From positions 2,852,001 through 2,916,000 of the forward strand of contig NZ_CP044065.1 of assembly GCF_008693385.1 (NCBI RefSeq): DNA of 64,000 nt, in the 5' to 3' direction. The stretch comes from Cupriavidus pauculus. GTDB taxonomy: Bacteria > Pseudomonadota > Gammaproteobacteria > Burkholderiales > Burkholderiaceae. Below, one piece after another: positions 10,383 through 18,678 of the stretch. Position 1 is the first letter of the stretch; every line of letters starts with the position of its first letter. The notes below the pieces were generated by a model, which had not been told where the DNA came from, searched no databases, and saw only the letters and a list, made by a program, of their open reading frames with translations. The translations under genes were made by a program, and so were the position numbers.

Positions 10383-10397
10383 TGGCACATCACTTGC
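10383..10397 (+). promoter_or_regulatory. Sigma-54 (-24/-12) promoter of the nitrate transport operon
   Basis: TGGCAC-N5-TTGC matches the sigma-54 consensus exactly. The predicted transcription start (about 10408) falls just before the first leader hairpin, about 170 bases ahead of the nrtA start. Confidence 0.88.
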
Positions 10398-10407
10398 GTT
10401 AACAGCG

Positions 10408-10560
10408 GTCACGGCCAACGACGGCCGCGGCTGCACCGGTTTCAACCCACACAACTCGATGGATGCGCGCGCTCAAAGGCGAGCACGCGCTCCCGGACAA
10501 CGACGTCCTGAACTGCACCCGATCCTGAACAAGGCGGGCGGCGGCTCGGGACGTTTTTTA
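10408..10560 (+). promoter_or_regulatory. ANTAR-type two-hexaloop antiterminator leader with intrinsic terminator
   Basis: The first hairpin is CGGCC-[AACGAC]-GGCCG (10412-10427). The second is GCGCGCTC-[AAAGGC]-GAGC-AC-GCGC (10467-10490). Both loops have six bases with A at position 1 and G at position 4, as ANTAR proteins need. After them a stem CGTCCTG (10504-10510)/CGGGACG (10547-10553) is followed by six T, forming a terminator before nrtA. The linker between the hairpins is about 39 bases, longer than in textbook examples. The ANTAR gene directly upstream supports the assignment. Confidence 0.75.
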
Positions 10561-10575
10561 TTGGAGCCTTTCTCA

Positions 10576-11883
10576 ATGCCTTCTCGCCTCAAGATCGCCA
10601 AGCCGCTGCGCGTCACCGCGGACAACGCCACCGCCGATACCGTTCCCGCGAGCCAGGGACGGCGCCGCGCGCTGGCGACCATCGCCGGTGCCAGCGTGAT
10701 GACGCTCGTCGATCCGCTCGTGCGCAGCGGGGCATGGGCAGCAGGCTCCGATGCGCCCGAGAAATCCGAGGTGAAGATCGGCTTCATTCCGCTGACCGAC
10801 TGCGCGTCCGTCGTCATGGCCTCCACACTCGGCCTCGACAAGAAGTACGGCATCAAGATCACGCCGAGCAAGGAAGCCTCGTGGGCGGCCGTGCGCGACA
10901 AGCTCGTCAACGGCGAACTCGATGGGGCACACGTGCTGTATGGCCTGGTCTATGGCGTGCAGCTCGGCATCGGCGGTCCCAAGAAGGACATGGCCGTGCT
11001 GATGAGCCTGAACCACAACGGCCAGGCCATCACGCTGTCCTCGAAGCTCGCCGAGAAAGGCGTGAAGGATGGGGCGAGCCTCAAGGCGCTGATGATGAAG
11101 GAGAAGCGCGACTACACGTTCGCGCAGACCTTCCCGACGGGCACGCACGCGATGTGGCTGTACTACTGGCTCGCGGCCAACGGCATCAATCCGATGCAGG
11201 ACGCGAAGGCCATCACCGTGCCGCCTCCGCAGATGGTCGCGAACATGCGCGTCGGCAATATGGACGGCTTCTGCGTGGGCGAGCCGTGGGGCGCGCGCGC
11301 CATCGCCGACAAGATCGGTTTCACGGCCGAGACCACGCAGGCGATCTGGAAGGACCACCCGGAGAAGGTGCTCGGCACCACGTCCGACTTCGCGCAGAAG
11401 AACCCGAACACCGCGCGCGCGATGACGGCCGCGATTCTCGAGGCATCGAAGTTCATCGATGCCTCGGTATCCAACCGCCGCAAGACGGCCGAGACGATCG
11501 CCGCCAAGTCGTATGTGAACACCGACATGGACATCATTCTCGACCGCATGCTCGGCCGCTACTCGAATGGCCTCGGCAAGACGTGGGACGACCCGGACTC
11601 GATGAAGTTCTATCAGGACGGCGCCGCGAACTTCCCGTTCCTCTCCGACGGCATGTGGTTCCTCACGCAGCAGAAGCGCTGGGGCCTGCTCAAGGACCAC
11701 CCCGACTACCTCGCGGTGGCGAAGCAGGTCAACCGCATCGACCTGTTCAAGCAGGCCGCCACCGCCGCGCAGGTACCGCTGCCCAAGTCGGACTTCCGCA
11801 CCGCCAAGCTGATCGACGGCGTGGTGTGGGATGCCACCAAGGACCCGAAGGCGTACGCCGACGGTTTCAAGATCAAGGCCTAG
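10576..11883 (+). CDS. nrtA: Nitrate ABC transporter, substrate-binding protein
   Basis: The 435-aa protein belongs to the NrtA/NasF/CmpA family of nitrate (or nitrite/cyanate) binding proteins. An extended N-terminus carries three consecutive arginines (QGRRRALATIAGAS, 29-31), suggesting Tat-dependent export. The mature part shows VKIGFIPLTDCASVVMA, the family's ligand-binding opening, and DGFCVGEPWGARA. It follows the ANTAR leader and is first in the nrtABC operon. Family members bind nitrate in the periplasm and deliver it to the permease. CmpA-like bicarbonate binding is an alternative, less likely here given the nasT neighbour. Confidence 0.92.
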   Translation: MPSRLKIAKPLRVTADNATADTVPASQGRRRALATIAGASVMTLVDPLVRSGAWAAGSDAPEKSEVKIGFIPLTDCASVVMASTLGLDKKYGIKITPSKEASWAAVRDKLVNGELDGAHVLYGLVYGVQLGIGGPKKDMAVLMSLNHNGQAITLSSKLAEKGVKDGASLKALMMKEKRDYTFAQTFPTGTHAMWLYYWLAANGINPMQDAKAITVPPPQMVANMRVGNMDGFCVGEPWGARAIADKIGFTAETTQAIWKDHPEKVLGTTSDFAQKNPNTARAMTAAILEASKFIDASVSNRRKTAETIAAKSYVNTDMDIILDRMLGRYSNGLGKTWDDPDSMKFYQDGAANFPFLSDGMWFLTQQKRWGLLKDHPDYLAVAKQVNRIDLFKQAATAAQVPLPKSDFRTAKLIDGVVWDATKDPKAYADGFKIKA

Positions 11884-11932
11884 TTTGTAGTTCGATTTTC
11901 TCTTTGTCGTGCCCCGCCTTCAGGAGCCAGAC

Positions 11933-12832
11933 GTGAACGCCATTGTCCAGACCGCGCCCGAGCGCGCAGAGCCGTATAACGACCCCGACGCCAAGGAGCG
12001 TGCCGCGCGGCGCGCGCAGGAGATTGCCGCGCAGGAAGCGCGTGCCGCACGGCGCGAAGCGCTGTCCGGCCTCGTGATGAAGACCGTGCCCCCGGTGCTC
12101 GGCTTCGTGCTGTTCGTACTGGTCTGGCATGGCATTGCCACGCTGATCCCGGCGATTCCGACGCCGGGCAAGACGTGGGATGCCGCGGTGCCGCTGTTCT
12201 CCGACCCGTTCTACAGCAACGGGCCGAACGACCAGGGCATCGGCTGGAACGTGCTGGCCTCGCTGGCGCGCGTGGCGGGCGGCTTCGGCCTCGCGGCGCT
12301 CATCGGCATTCCGGCGGGCTTTATCCTCGGCCGCTTTGCGTTTCTCAACGCGATGATGGCGCCCGTGATCAGCCTGCTGCGTCCGGTCTCGCCGCTCGCG
12401 TGGCTGCCCATCGGCCTGCTGCTGTTCAAGGCCGCCAACCCCGCCGCGATCTGGGCGATCTTCATCTGCTCCATCTGGCCGATGATCATCAACACGGCCG
12501 TGGGCGTCACCCGCGTGCCCCAGGACTACCTGAACGTCGCGCGCGTGCTGGACCTCTCCGAATGGCAGGTGTTCCGCCGCGTGCTGTTTCCGGCCGTGCT
12601 GCCGTACATGCTGACGGGTGTGCGCCTCTCCATCGGCACCGCGTGGCTCGTGATCGTCGCCGCGGAGATGCTGACGGGTGGCACCGGCATCGGCTTCTGG
12701 CTGTGGGACGAATGGAACAACCTGAAGGTCGAGCACATCGTGATCGCGATCTTCATCATCGGCGTGGTGGGCCTGATCCTCGAGCACCTGCTGCTCGCGC
12801 TGGCCCGCCGCTTCAGCTACGGCAACAACTGA
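11933..12832 (+). CDS. nrtB: Nitrate ABC transporter, permease
   Basis: The 299-aa inner-membrane permease belongs to the binding-protein-dependent transport family. A charged N-terminal region of about 45 residues, rich in Ala, Arg and Glu, precedes the first membrane segment (VLGFVLFVLVWHGIATLI). The EAA-type cytoplasmic loop that contacts the ATPase reads VPQDYLNVARVLDLSEWQVFRRVLFPAVLPYM. The GTG at 11933 was preferred over a GTG at 11909 because CAGGAG lies 6 bases before it. It sits between nrtA and the ATPase gene, with gaps of 49 and 16 bases. Confidence 0.92.
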   Translation: MNAIVQTAPERAEPYNDPDAKERAARRAQEIAAQEARAARREALSGLVMKTVPPVLGFVLFVLVWHGIATLIPAIPTPGKTWDAAVPLFSDPFYSNGPNDQGIGWNVLASLARVAGGFGLAALIGIPAGFILGRFAFLNAMMAPVISLLRPVSPLAWLPIGLLLFKAANPAAIWAIFICSIWPMIINTAVGVTRVPQDYLNVARVLDLSEWQVFRRVLFPAVLPYMLTGVRLSIGTAWLVIVAAEMLTGGTGIGFWLWDEWNNLKVEHIVIAIFIIGVVGLILEHLLLALARRFSYGNN

Positions 12833-12848
12833 CCGCACGGTGACCGCC

Positions 12849-13652
12849 ATGGAAAAATTCGTCAGCATCGAAAACGTCGGCCAGACCTTCAAGACGCGCA
12901 AGGGACCGTTCGTCGCGCTGCGCGACGTGGACCTCTCCATCGCCGAAGGGGAATTCATCACGCTGATCGGCCACTCGGGCTGCGGCAAGTCGACGCTGCT
13001 CAACCTGATCGCGGGCCTGACCACGCCGACCTCGGGCGCGCTGATCTGCGCGGGCCGCGAGATCGCCGGCCCCGGCCCCGAGCGCGCGGTGGTGTTCCAG
13101 AACCACTCGCTGCTGCCGTGGATGACATGCTTCGAGAATGTGCACCTCGGTGTCGAGCGCGTATTCGGCGCCACCGAAAGCAAGGCGCAGGTCAAGGCAC
13201 GGACCCACGACACGCTCGCACTGGTGGGCCTCACGCACGCGGAGAACAAGTATCCGCACGAAATCTCGGGCGGCATGAAGCAGCGCGTGGGCATTGCGCG
13301 CGCGCTCGCGATGCAGCCGAAGGTGCTGCTCATGGACGAGCCGTTCGGCGCGCTCGATGCGCTCACGCGCGCGCATCTGCAGGATGCGCTGCTGAAGATC
13401 GTCGAGCGGACGCGCAGCACGGTCGTGATGGTCACGCACGACGTCGATGAGGCCGTGCTGCTGGCCGACCGCATCGTGATGATGACAAACGGCCCGGCCG
13501 CGACCATCGGCGAGATCCTGAAGGTCGATCTGCCGCGCCCGCGCGACCGCGTGGCCCTCGCCGACGACAAGGCGTATCACGCATGCCGCACCGCGGTGCT
13601 GGACTTCCTCTACCGCAAGCAGCGCAATCCGGCGCTCGCGGAGGCCGCATAG
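12849..13652 (+). CDS. Nitrate ABC transporter, ATP-binding protein
   Basis: This is the ABC ATPase of about 267 aa that powers the NrtAB importer. It has Walker A GHSGCGKST, the signature ISGGMKQRVGIARAL (Ile replaces the usual Leu), Walker B VLLMDEPFGALD and the switch His in VMVTHDVDEAVLLADR. An in-frame GTG at 12840 is an alternative start. It corresponds to NrtD/NasD-type ATPases and lacks the fused binding domain of cyanobacterial NrtC. Nitrate or nitrite reductase genes, common next neighbours in nas clusters, do not follow; ybiB does. Confidence 0.92.
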   Translation: MEKFVSIENVGQTFKTRKGPFVALRDVDLSIAEGEFITLIGHSGCGKSTLLNLIAGLTTPTSGALICAGREIAGPGPERAVVFQNHSLLPWMTCFENVHLGVERVFGATESKAQVKARTHDTLALVGLTHAENKYPHEISGGMKQRVGIARALAMQPKVLLMDEPFGALDALTRAHLQDALLKIVERTRSTVVMVTHDVDEAVLLADRIVMMTNGPAATIGEILKVDLPRPRDRVALADDKAYHACRTAVLDFLYRKQRNPALAEAA

Positions 13653-13735
13653 GCCCTTCCGCGCGAGCAAGTCGGGTGGAGAGGGATGGCGGGGTCCGCT
13701 ATCATGAAACCCATAAGCCATTCTCTCCCCACATC

Positions 13736-14749
13736 ATGACGTCCGCCACGCAAGCCACGAGTTTTTCCGCCGCGAAGTACATCAAGGAGATCGGCCGCGG
13801 CGTCAACGGCGCGCGCGCGCTGCCCCGCGAAGACGCGCAGGCGCTGTTCGACGCCATGCTGGCGGGCCAGGTCTCCGATATCGAGATGGGCGCCGTGCTC
13901 ATGGCGTACCGGATCAAGGGCGAGGCGCCGCACGAACTCGCGGGCATGCTCGAGGCCGCGCACGGCCACTGCATGCCGATCGACGCACCGCCCGATCGTA
14001 CGGTGGTGGTCATTCCCAGCTACAACGGCGCGCGCAAGCAGCCGAACCTCGTGCCGCTGCTCGCGCACCTGCTCGCGCGCGACGGCGTGCCCGTGCTCGT
14101 GCACGGCACGCGCGCGTTCCACGGGCGGGTGACCAGCATCTCGCTGTTCGAAGCGCTTGGCACGCCGCTGTGCGAGACCACGCGCGATGCGCAGGACAAC
14201 CTGCGACTGCCGGCGGGCGGCGGGGCCGGCGGCAACGGACCGCTGGCCGTGCTGCCGATCGACGTGCTGTCTCCGGCCCTGACGCGGCTGCTCGACAAGC
14301 GCGCGATCATCGGCCTGCGCAATTCGTCGCACACGATCGTCAAGATGCTGCAGCCGGTGGGCGCGCATACGCCGGCCGAGGCGCTGCGGCTGTACAGCTA
14401 CACGCACCCCGAATATCGCGAAACGCTGACGGATTACTTCTCGCACGAGCCGGCCAATGTCCTGCTGGCCCGCGGTACCGAGGGCGAAGTGGTGGCCGAT
14501 GCCCGCCGCAGCGGCCGCATCGACTGGATGCACGACGGCCATCAGCGCACGCTGGTCGATCCGGTGGGCGGCTCCATCGGCGACGTGCCCGAACTGCCGG
14601 CCGGTACCGACGTCGATGCCACGGCCGCGTGGATCCGCAGCGTGCTCGATGGCACCGAGCCCGTGCCCGCGCCCATCGCGGCGCAGGCCGACGCGATTCG
14701 CGCCTGCCTGAACCAGGGCACGCGGGTGACGTGGGCTGACCCGGTCTGA
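13736..14749 (+). CDS. ybiB: YbiB/TrpD2-family DNA-binding protein
   Basis: The 337-aa protein has the anthranilate phosphoribosyltransferase fold. It has an N-terminal helical domain (AKYIKEIGRGVNGARALPREDAQ) and the large PRT-like domain. However, the phosphoribosyl-binding GTGGD-type loop of TrpD is replaced by IPSYNGARKQPNL, so it is not a tryptophan biosynthesis enzyme. E. coli YbiB binds nucleic acids without sequence preference and is SOS-regulated; the role here is unknown. It starts 83 bases after the transporter ATPase gene, with no terminator seen between, so co-transcription with nrtABC is possible. It ends 13 bases from the convergent pirin gene. Confidence 0.88.
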   Translation: MTSATQATSFSAAKYIKEIGRGVNGARALPREDAQALFDAMLAGQVSDIEMGAVLMAYRIKGEAPHELAGMLEAAHGHCMPIDAPPDRTVVVIPSYNGARKQPNLVPLLAHLLARDGVPVLVHGTRAFHGRVTSISLFEALGTPLCETTRDAQDNLRLPAGGGAGGNGPLAVLPIDVLSPALTRLLDKRAIIGLRNSSHTIVKMLQPVGAHTPAEALRLYSYTHPEYRETLTDYFSHEPANVLLARGTEGEVVADARRSGRIDWMHDGHQRTLVDPVGGSIGDVPELPAGTDVDATAAWIRSVLDGTEPVPAPIAAQADAIRACLNQGTRVTWADPV

Positions 14750-14762
14750 TCCAGGCCCGCCC

Positions 14763-15638
14763 TCAGGACTTGCGCGGGGGCAGCGGGATGCGCTCGGTCT
14801 CGCCGGGCACGCGGGGGAACTGGTCGTCCTGCCAGCGCTGCGAGGCCTCCTCGATGGCCTCCTTGCTGCTTGCGACGAAATTCCAGAAGATAAAGCGCCG
14901 GCCATCGGTCGGATCGCCGCCGAGCAGCATCACGCGCGACGGCTCGCTGGCCGTCAGCGTCACGGGCTCGCCCGGGGTGATCACCACGAGGTGCTCGGTC
15001 GGCACCGCCTCTCCATCGAGCGCGATCGTGCCCTCCACCGCATAGACGCCGCGCTGCACGTGCTCCGCCGGAATCACGAGGCTCGCGCCCGCGTCGATCT
15101 CGATCGCCACATACAGCGTGCGGCTGTAGACGCGCACCGGGGACTCGGCGCCAAACGCGTCACCCGCGATCACGGTCATGCGGACACCGGGCAATTCGAT
15201 GCGGGGCAGCGTCGCGCCCGGATGGTGGTGGAACGACGGCGGATCGGCCTCGTGCGCCTGCGGCAGGGCCACCCAGGTCTGGATGCCATGGAGACGCGGC
15301 CCGGCTTCCCGCGCTGCGTCCGGCGACCGTTCCGAATGCGCGATGCCGCGTCCGGCGGTCATCCAGTTGACGTCGCCGGGGCGGATCACCTGCTCGCTGC
15401 CCAGGCTGTCGCGGTGCATGATCTCGCCCTCGAACAGGTACGTCACCGTGGCCAGCCCGATATGCGGATGCGGGCGCACATCGATACCGCGCCCCGGCTC
15501 CATGGAGACCGGTCCCATGTGATCGAAAAAGATGAACGGACCGACGGTCTGGGCCGTCGCCGCAGGCAGAAGCCGGCGCACGGTGAAATCGCCCAGGTCC
15601 CGCACATGGGGCTTGAGCAAGTGTTCGATGACAGACAT
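14763..15638 (-). CDS. Pirin-family protein
   Basis: The 291-aa bicupin has the metal-binding N-terminal cupin of pirins: His residues in RPHPHIGLATVTYLFEGEIMHRDSLG and the following WMTAGRGIAHSE motif. The C-terminal cupin and the tail KEAIEEASQRWQ are typical of YhaK/pirin proteins. Bacterial pirins have been reported as quercetin dioxygenases or as redox-responsive regulators; which applies here cannot be told. The start at 15638 has GGAG nearby upstream. Confidence 0.9.
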   Translation of the reverse strand: MSVIEHLLKPHVRDLGDFTVRRLLPAATAQTVGPFIFFDHMGPVSMEPGRGIDVRPHPHIGLATVTYLFEGEIMHRDSLGSEQVIRPGDVNWMTAGRGIAHSERSPDAAREAGPRLHGIQTWVALPQAHEADPPSFHHHPGATLPRIELPGVRMTVIAGDAFGAESPVRVYSRTLYVAIEIDAGASLVIPAEHVQRGVYAVEGTIALDGEAVPTEHLVVITPGEPVTLTASEPSRVMLLGGDPTDGRRFIFWNFVASSKEAIEEASQRWQDDQFPRVPGETERIPLPPRKS

Positions 15639-15892
15639 TGGGGACTCCGTGGGGAATGAAAAGATACGTCTGGACAGCCCTGAGTGTAGCGAATCCCGCA
15701 ATACAGAATCTCGAATTCGCGACGAAACTGGAACGGTCCTCGCCCCTCTAATCTTTCTGTGAGCGCCAGCCTGTCGTCAAACCCATATGGGGCAAGGGCT
15801 CGCGCCTGCGCTCAGGGTAGCGAGCAAGGTTAAAAACTATTTGAACCGAGATTGCAATGGCCCGGAACTATCGACCCCATTGACACTCCAAC

Positions 15893-15919
15893 TTAGCACT
15901 CGCCCGGCATGAGTGCTAA
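15893..15919. promoter_or_regulatory. CIRCE element (HrcA operator) upstream of rpoH
   Basis: A perfect TTAGCACTC-N9-GAGTGCTAA inverted repeat occurs 81 bases before the rpoH start. It matches the full CIRCE consensus bound by the heat-shock repressor HrcA. It overlaps a likely extended -10 element, the geometry expected for repression. The rest of the 362-base gap between the pirin and rpoH starts shows no gene. Confidence 0.93.
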
Positions 15920-15922
15920 TAT
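15893..15922 (+). promoter_or_regulatory. Candidate rpoH promoter (extended -10)
   Basis: TGCTAATAT contains an extended -10 (TGnTAATAT) at 15914-15922. A weak -35 (TTAGCA) lies 18 bases upstream, inside the left arm of CIRCE. A TTGACA at 15880 is too far away to pair with it. Confidence 0.5.
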
Positions 15923-16000
15923 CCGTTGCAGTGCTGTAGCCGATCCGATGTGGAGTACGCTACACCCGGCAATTTACCGCCGGTAGCGAAAGGAGTCATA

Positions 16001-16960
16001 GTGAACGCAGTCCTGTCTGCTGATCAAATCGCGCTGGGTCAAGCGAGCCCAGCTGCAGGTCAATCCCCGAGCCGCCGCCTGCCGGCGCCCCAGGCCAACG
16101 CCAGCTTTGCGCTGACGCTGCCGGGGACCCTGGGGAATCTGGATGCGTACATCCAGGCGGTACACCGCATTCCGATGCTCACCCCCGAGGAAGAGCAATC
16201 GCTGGCGCGCGACCTGCGCGACACCGAGTCGGTCGATGCGGCCCGTCGCCTCGTGATGTCGCACCTGCGTCTGGTGGTGTCCGTCGCCCGTCAGTACCTG
16301 GGCTACGGCCTGCCCCACGCCGACCTGATCCAGGAAGGCAATATCGGCCTGATGAAGGCCGTGAAGCGCTTCGACCCGGATCAGGGCGTGCGTCTGGTCT
16401 CGTACGCGATCCACTGGATCAAGGCCGAGATCCACGAGTACGTGCTCAAGAACTGGCGCATGGTCAAGGTGGCGACCACCAAGGCCCAGCGCAAGCTGTT
16501 CTTCAATCTGCGCAGCCACAAGCGGGATGCGCATACCTTCACGCCCGAACAGGTGGAAGCCGTTGCGCGCGAGCTCAACGTGAAGCCCGAGGAAGTGATG
16601 GAGATGGAAACCCGCCTGTCGGGTGGCGACATGGCGCTGGAAGGACAGGTCGAGGACGGCGAGGAAGACTTCGCGCCGATCGCGTACCTGGCCGACAACC
16701 ACAACGAGCCGACCCGCGTGCTCGAGGCCCAGCGTCACGACCGCATGCAGGTGGAAGGTCTGGACGACGCGCTGGCGAAGCTGGACCCGCGTAGCCGCCG
16801 CATCATCGAGGCCCGCTGGCTGCAGGTCAACGACGACGGTTCGGGCGGCTCCACGCTGCACGAGCTGGCCGACGAGTTTGGCGTGTCCGCCGAGCGTATC
16901 CGCCAGATCGAATCGGCGGCGATGAAGAAGATGAAGGGCGCGCTGCAGGCTTTCGCCTGA
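16001..16960 (+). CDS. rpoH: Heat-shock sigma factor RpoH (sigma-32)
   Basis: RpoH directs RNA polymerase to heat-shock promoters. The 319-aa protein shows region 2 (DLIQEGNIGLMKAVKRFDPDQGVRLVSYAIHWIKAEIHEY), the RpoH-specific segment VATTKAQRKLFFNLR just after region 2.4, and region 4 with the helix-turn-helix STLHELADEFGVSAERIRQIE. The GTG at 16001 is supported by AAAGGAG 5 bases upstream. The N-terminal extension of about 40 residues before the conserved core is rich in Pro and Ala. The upstream CIRCE box suggests HrcA control of transcription. It is followed by a strong terminator. Confidence 0.96.
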   Translation: MNAVLSADQIALGQASPAAGQSPSRRLPAPQANASFALTLPGTLGNLDAYIQAVHRIPMLTPEEEQSLARDLRDTESVDAARRLVMSHLRLVVSVARQYLGYGLPHADLIQEGNIGLMKAVKRFDPDQGVRLVSYAIHWIKAEIHEYVLKNWRMVKVATTKAQRKLFFNLRSHKRDAHTFTPEQVEAVARELNVKPEEVMEMETRLSGGDMALEGQVEDGEEDFAPIAYLADNHNEPTRVLEAQRHDRMQVEGLDDALAKLDPRSRRIIEARWLQVNDDGSGGSTLHELADEFGVSAERIRQIESAAMKKMKGALQAFA

Positions 16961-16976
16961 TATCGCCAGAAGGCAG

Positions 16977-17009
16977 GAAAAAGGGCCGGTCTCAGACCGG
17001 CCCTTTTTT
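16977..17009. terminator. Bidirectional terminator between rpoH and sco
   Basis: The AAAGGGCCGGTCT/AGACCGGCCCTTT hairpin, with only 2-3 loop bases, has a T-run on the plus strand and an A-run on the other side. Confidence 0.9.
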
Positions 17010-17026
17010 GTTTGGCTCCCCGCTTG

Positions 17027-17635
17027 TTACGGCTCCAGCAGCGCCTTCAGATCGTGCGCGATCGGCTCCGGGCCCTGCCCGTGGCGAATGAACAGCCGCA
17101 ACTGGCCATTGGGGTCGAACACGTAGCTGCCCGCCGAATGGTCCATCGTGTAGTTGTTCGGCGAGGTGCCCGGCACCTTCGCGTAATAGACCTTGAAGTC
17201 CTGCGTGACCTTCTTGAGCGCGTCCTCGTTCTCGGGGCGCAGGCCCAGGAAGCGCGCATCGAACGCGGGCACGTACTGGCCCAGCAGCGCGGCCGTATCG
17301 CGCTCCGGATCCACGGTGACGAACAGCACCTGCACCTTGTCCGCCTCGGGGCCCATCTGTTCCATCACGGCCTTGAGTTCGGCCATCGTGGTCGGGCAGA
17401 CGTCGGGGCAGTGCGTGTAGCCGAAGAACATCACCACGGCCTTGCCCTTGAAGTCCGCGAGCGTGCGCACCTTGCCCGACGGGTCGGTCAGCGCGAAATC
17501 CTTGCCGAAGCCGGTGGCGCCGGAGATATCGACATTGCGGAACGTGGGCTTGGGCTTGCCGCAGGCGGCGAGCAGGAAGGCACAGCAGATCAGGACGAAC
17601 GCCTGACGGCAGATGGAACGGAAAGACGTGGGCAT
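17027..17635 (-). CDS. SCO1/SenC copper chaperone lipoprotein
   Basis: This 202-aa membrane-anchored thioredoxin-fold protein delivers copper to the CuA site of cytochrome oxidase. It has a signal peptide with lipobox LLAAC (lipidated Cys25). The copper ligands are Cys76 and Cys80 in CPDVCP, with His167 in YTMDHSAG. It is the last gene of the minus-strand oxidase assembly group (SURF1, SCO-like protein, ctaA, ctaB, sco). The long open frame that continues upstream through the ctaB region is an artefact of high GC. Confidence 0.94.
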   Translation of the reverse strand: MPTSFRSICRQAFVLICCAFLLAACGKPKPTFRNVDISGATGFGKDFALTDPSGKVRTLADFKGKAVVMFFGYTHCPDVCPTTMAELKAVMEQMGPEADKVQVLFVTVDPERDTAALLGQYVPAFDARFLGLRPENEDALKKVTQDFKVYYAKVPGTSPNNYTMDHSAGSYVFDPNGQLRLFIRHGQGPEPIAHDLKALLEP

Positions 17636-17730
17636 TGGCGGATGGTTGGCGGAAGCAGCCCCGGCAGTATCGCCGATCGCGGCACCCCCGGCGACCGAAT
17701 GTGCGGGGGGCGCGTCAACATGACGCAGCG

Positions 17731-18678
17731 TCAGATCTGCGGCAGGAACTTGAAATAGTGGTCGATCAGCAGTGCCGCGAACAGCAGCGACAGGTACAAG
17801 ATCGAGAACCGGAACATCCGACGAGCCAGGTCGTCCGAGTAGTTGCGGAACAGCTTCCAGGCGTAGCCGAGGAAGATCAGGCCCAGCACGAGCGCGGCCG
17901 CGAGGTAGATATAGCCGCACATGCCGTAGACGAACGGCAGCAGCGTGGCCGCGATCATCGTGAGCGTGTACAGCAGGATATGGAGCAGCGTGTAGCGCTC
18001 GCCGTGCGTGATCGGCAGCATCGGCAGGCCCGACTTGGCATAGTCGGCGCGGCGGTACAGCGCCAGCGCCCAGAAATGAGGCGGCGTCCACGTGAAGATG
18101 ATCAGCACGAGAAACCACGCCTCGGCCGGCACGGTGCCCGCCACGGCGGCCCAGCCCAGCGCGGGCGGCATGGCGCCCGACAGGCCGCCGATGACGATGT
18201 TCTGCGGCGTGGCCGGCTTGAGCAGGATCGTGTAGACCACCGCATAGCCCAGGAACGTCGCGAACGTGAGCCACATCGTCAGGTCGTTGGCGAACACGTG
18301 CAGCAGCCACATGCCCGCCCCGCCGAGGATCGCGGAGAAGATCAGCGTCTGGATCGTCGTGATCTCGCCGGTGGCCGAGGGGCGCCACGCCGTGCGGCGC
18401 ATCAGCGCGTCGATCTTCTGCTCGACGAGGCAGTTGATGGCGAACGCCGCGCCCGCCAGCAGCCAGATGCCCGCGGCGCCGCCGATCAGGACGGACCAGG
18501 GCACCATGCCCGGCGTGGCCAGGAACATGCCGATCACGGCGCAGAACACCGCGAGCTGGGTCACGCGCGGCTTGGTCAGCGCGGCGTATTGACGGGCCAG
18601 GTGTCGGAAATGACGTAACCGGCCCACGGAAGAATGGGGATGGGTAGCTGTAACCACGGGGGGAAACTTGTCCTTCAT
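17731..18678 (-). CDS. ctaB: Protoheme IX farnesyltransferase (heme O synthase)
   Basis: This enzyme attaches a farnesyl chain to heme B to make heme O, the precursor of heme A for the oxidase encoded nearby. The 315-aa polytopic UbiA-family protein has the aspartate-rich prenyl-diphosphate region in [19 protein letters not shown] and the second conserved motif [10 protein letters not shown]. The ATG at 18678 overlaps the ctaA stop by 4 bases, which indicates translational coupling. Some 95 bases separate it from sco. Confidence 0.95.
   Translation of the reverse strand: MKDKFPPVVTATHPHSSVGRLRHFRHLARQYAALTKPRVTQLAVFCAVIGMFLATPGMVPWSVLIGGAAGIWLLAGAAFAINCLVEQKIDALMRRTAWRPSATGEITTIQTLIFSAILGGAGMWLLHVFANDLTMWLTFATFLGYAVVYTILLKPATPQNIVIGGLSGAMPPALGWAAVAGTVPAEAWFLVLIIFTWTPPHFWALALYRRADYAKSGLPMLPITHGERYTLLHILLYTLTMIAATLLPFVYGMCGYIYLAAALVLGLIFLGYAWKLFRNYSDDLARRMFRFSILYLSLLFAALLIDHYFKFLPQI

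Noticed and set aside
15880..15885. TTGACA as the rpoH -35 element
   Set aside because: It would need a 31-base spacer to the TAATAT -10; at 17 bases downstream there is only GC-rich sequence.
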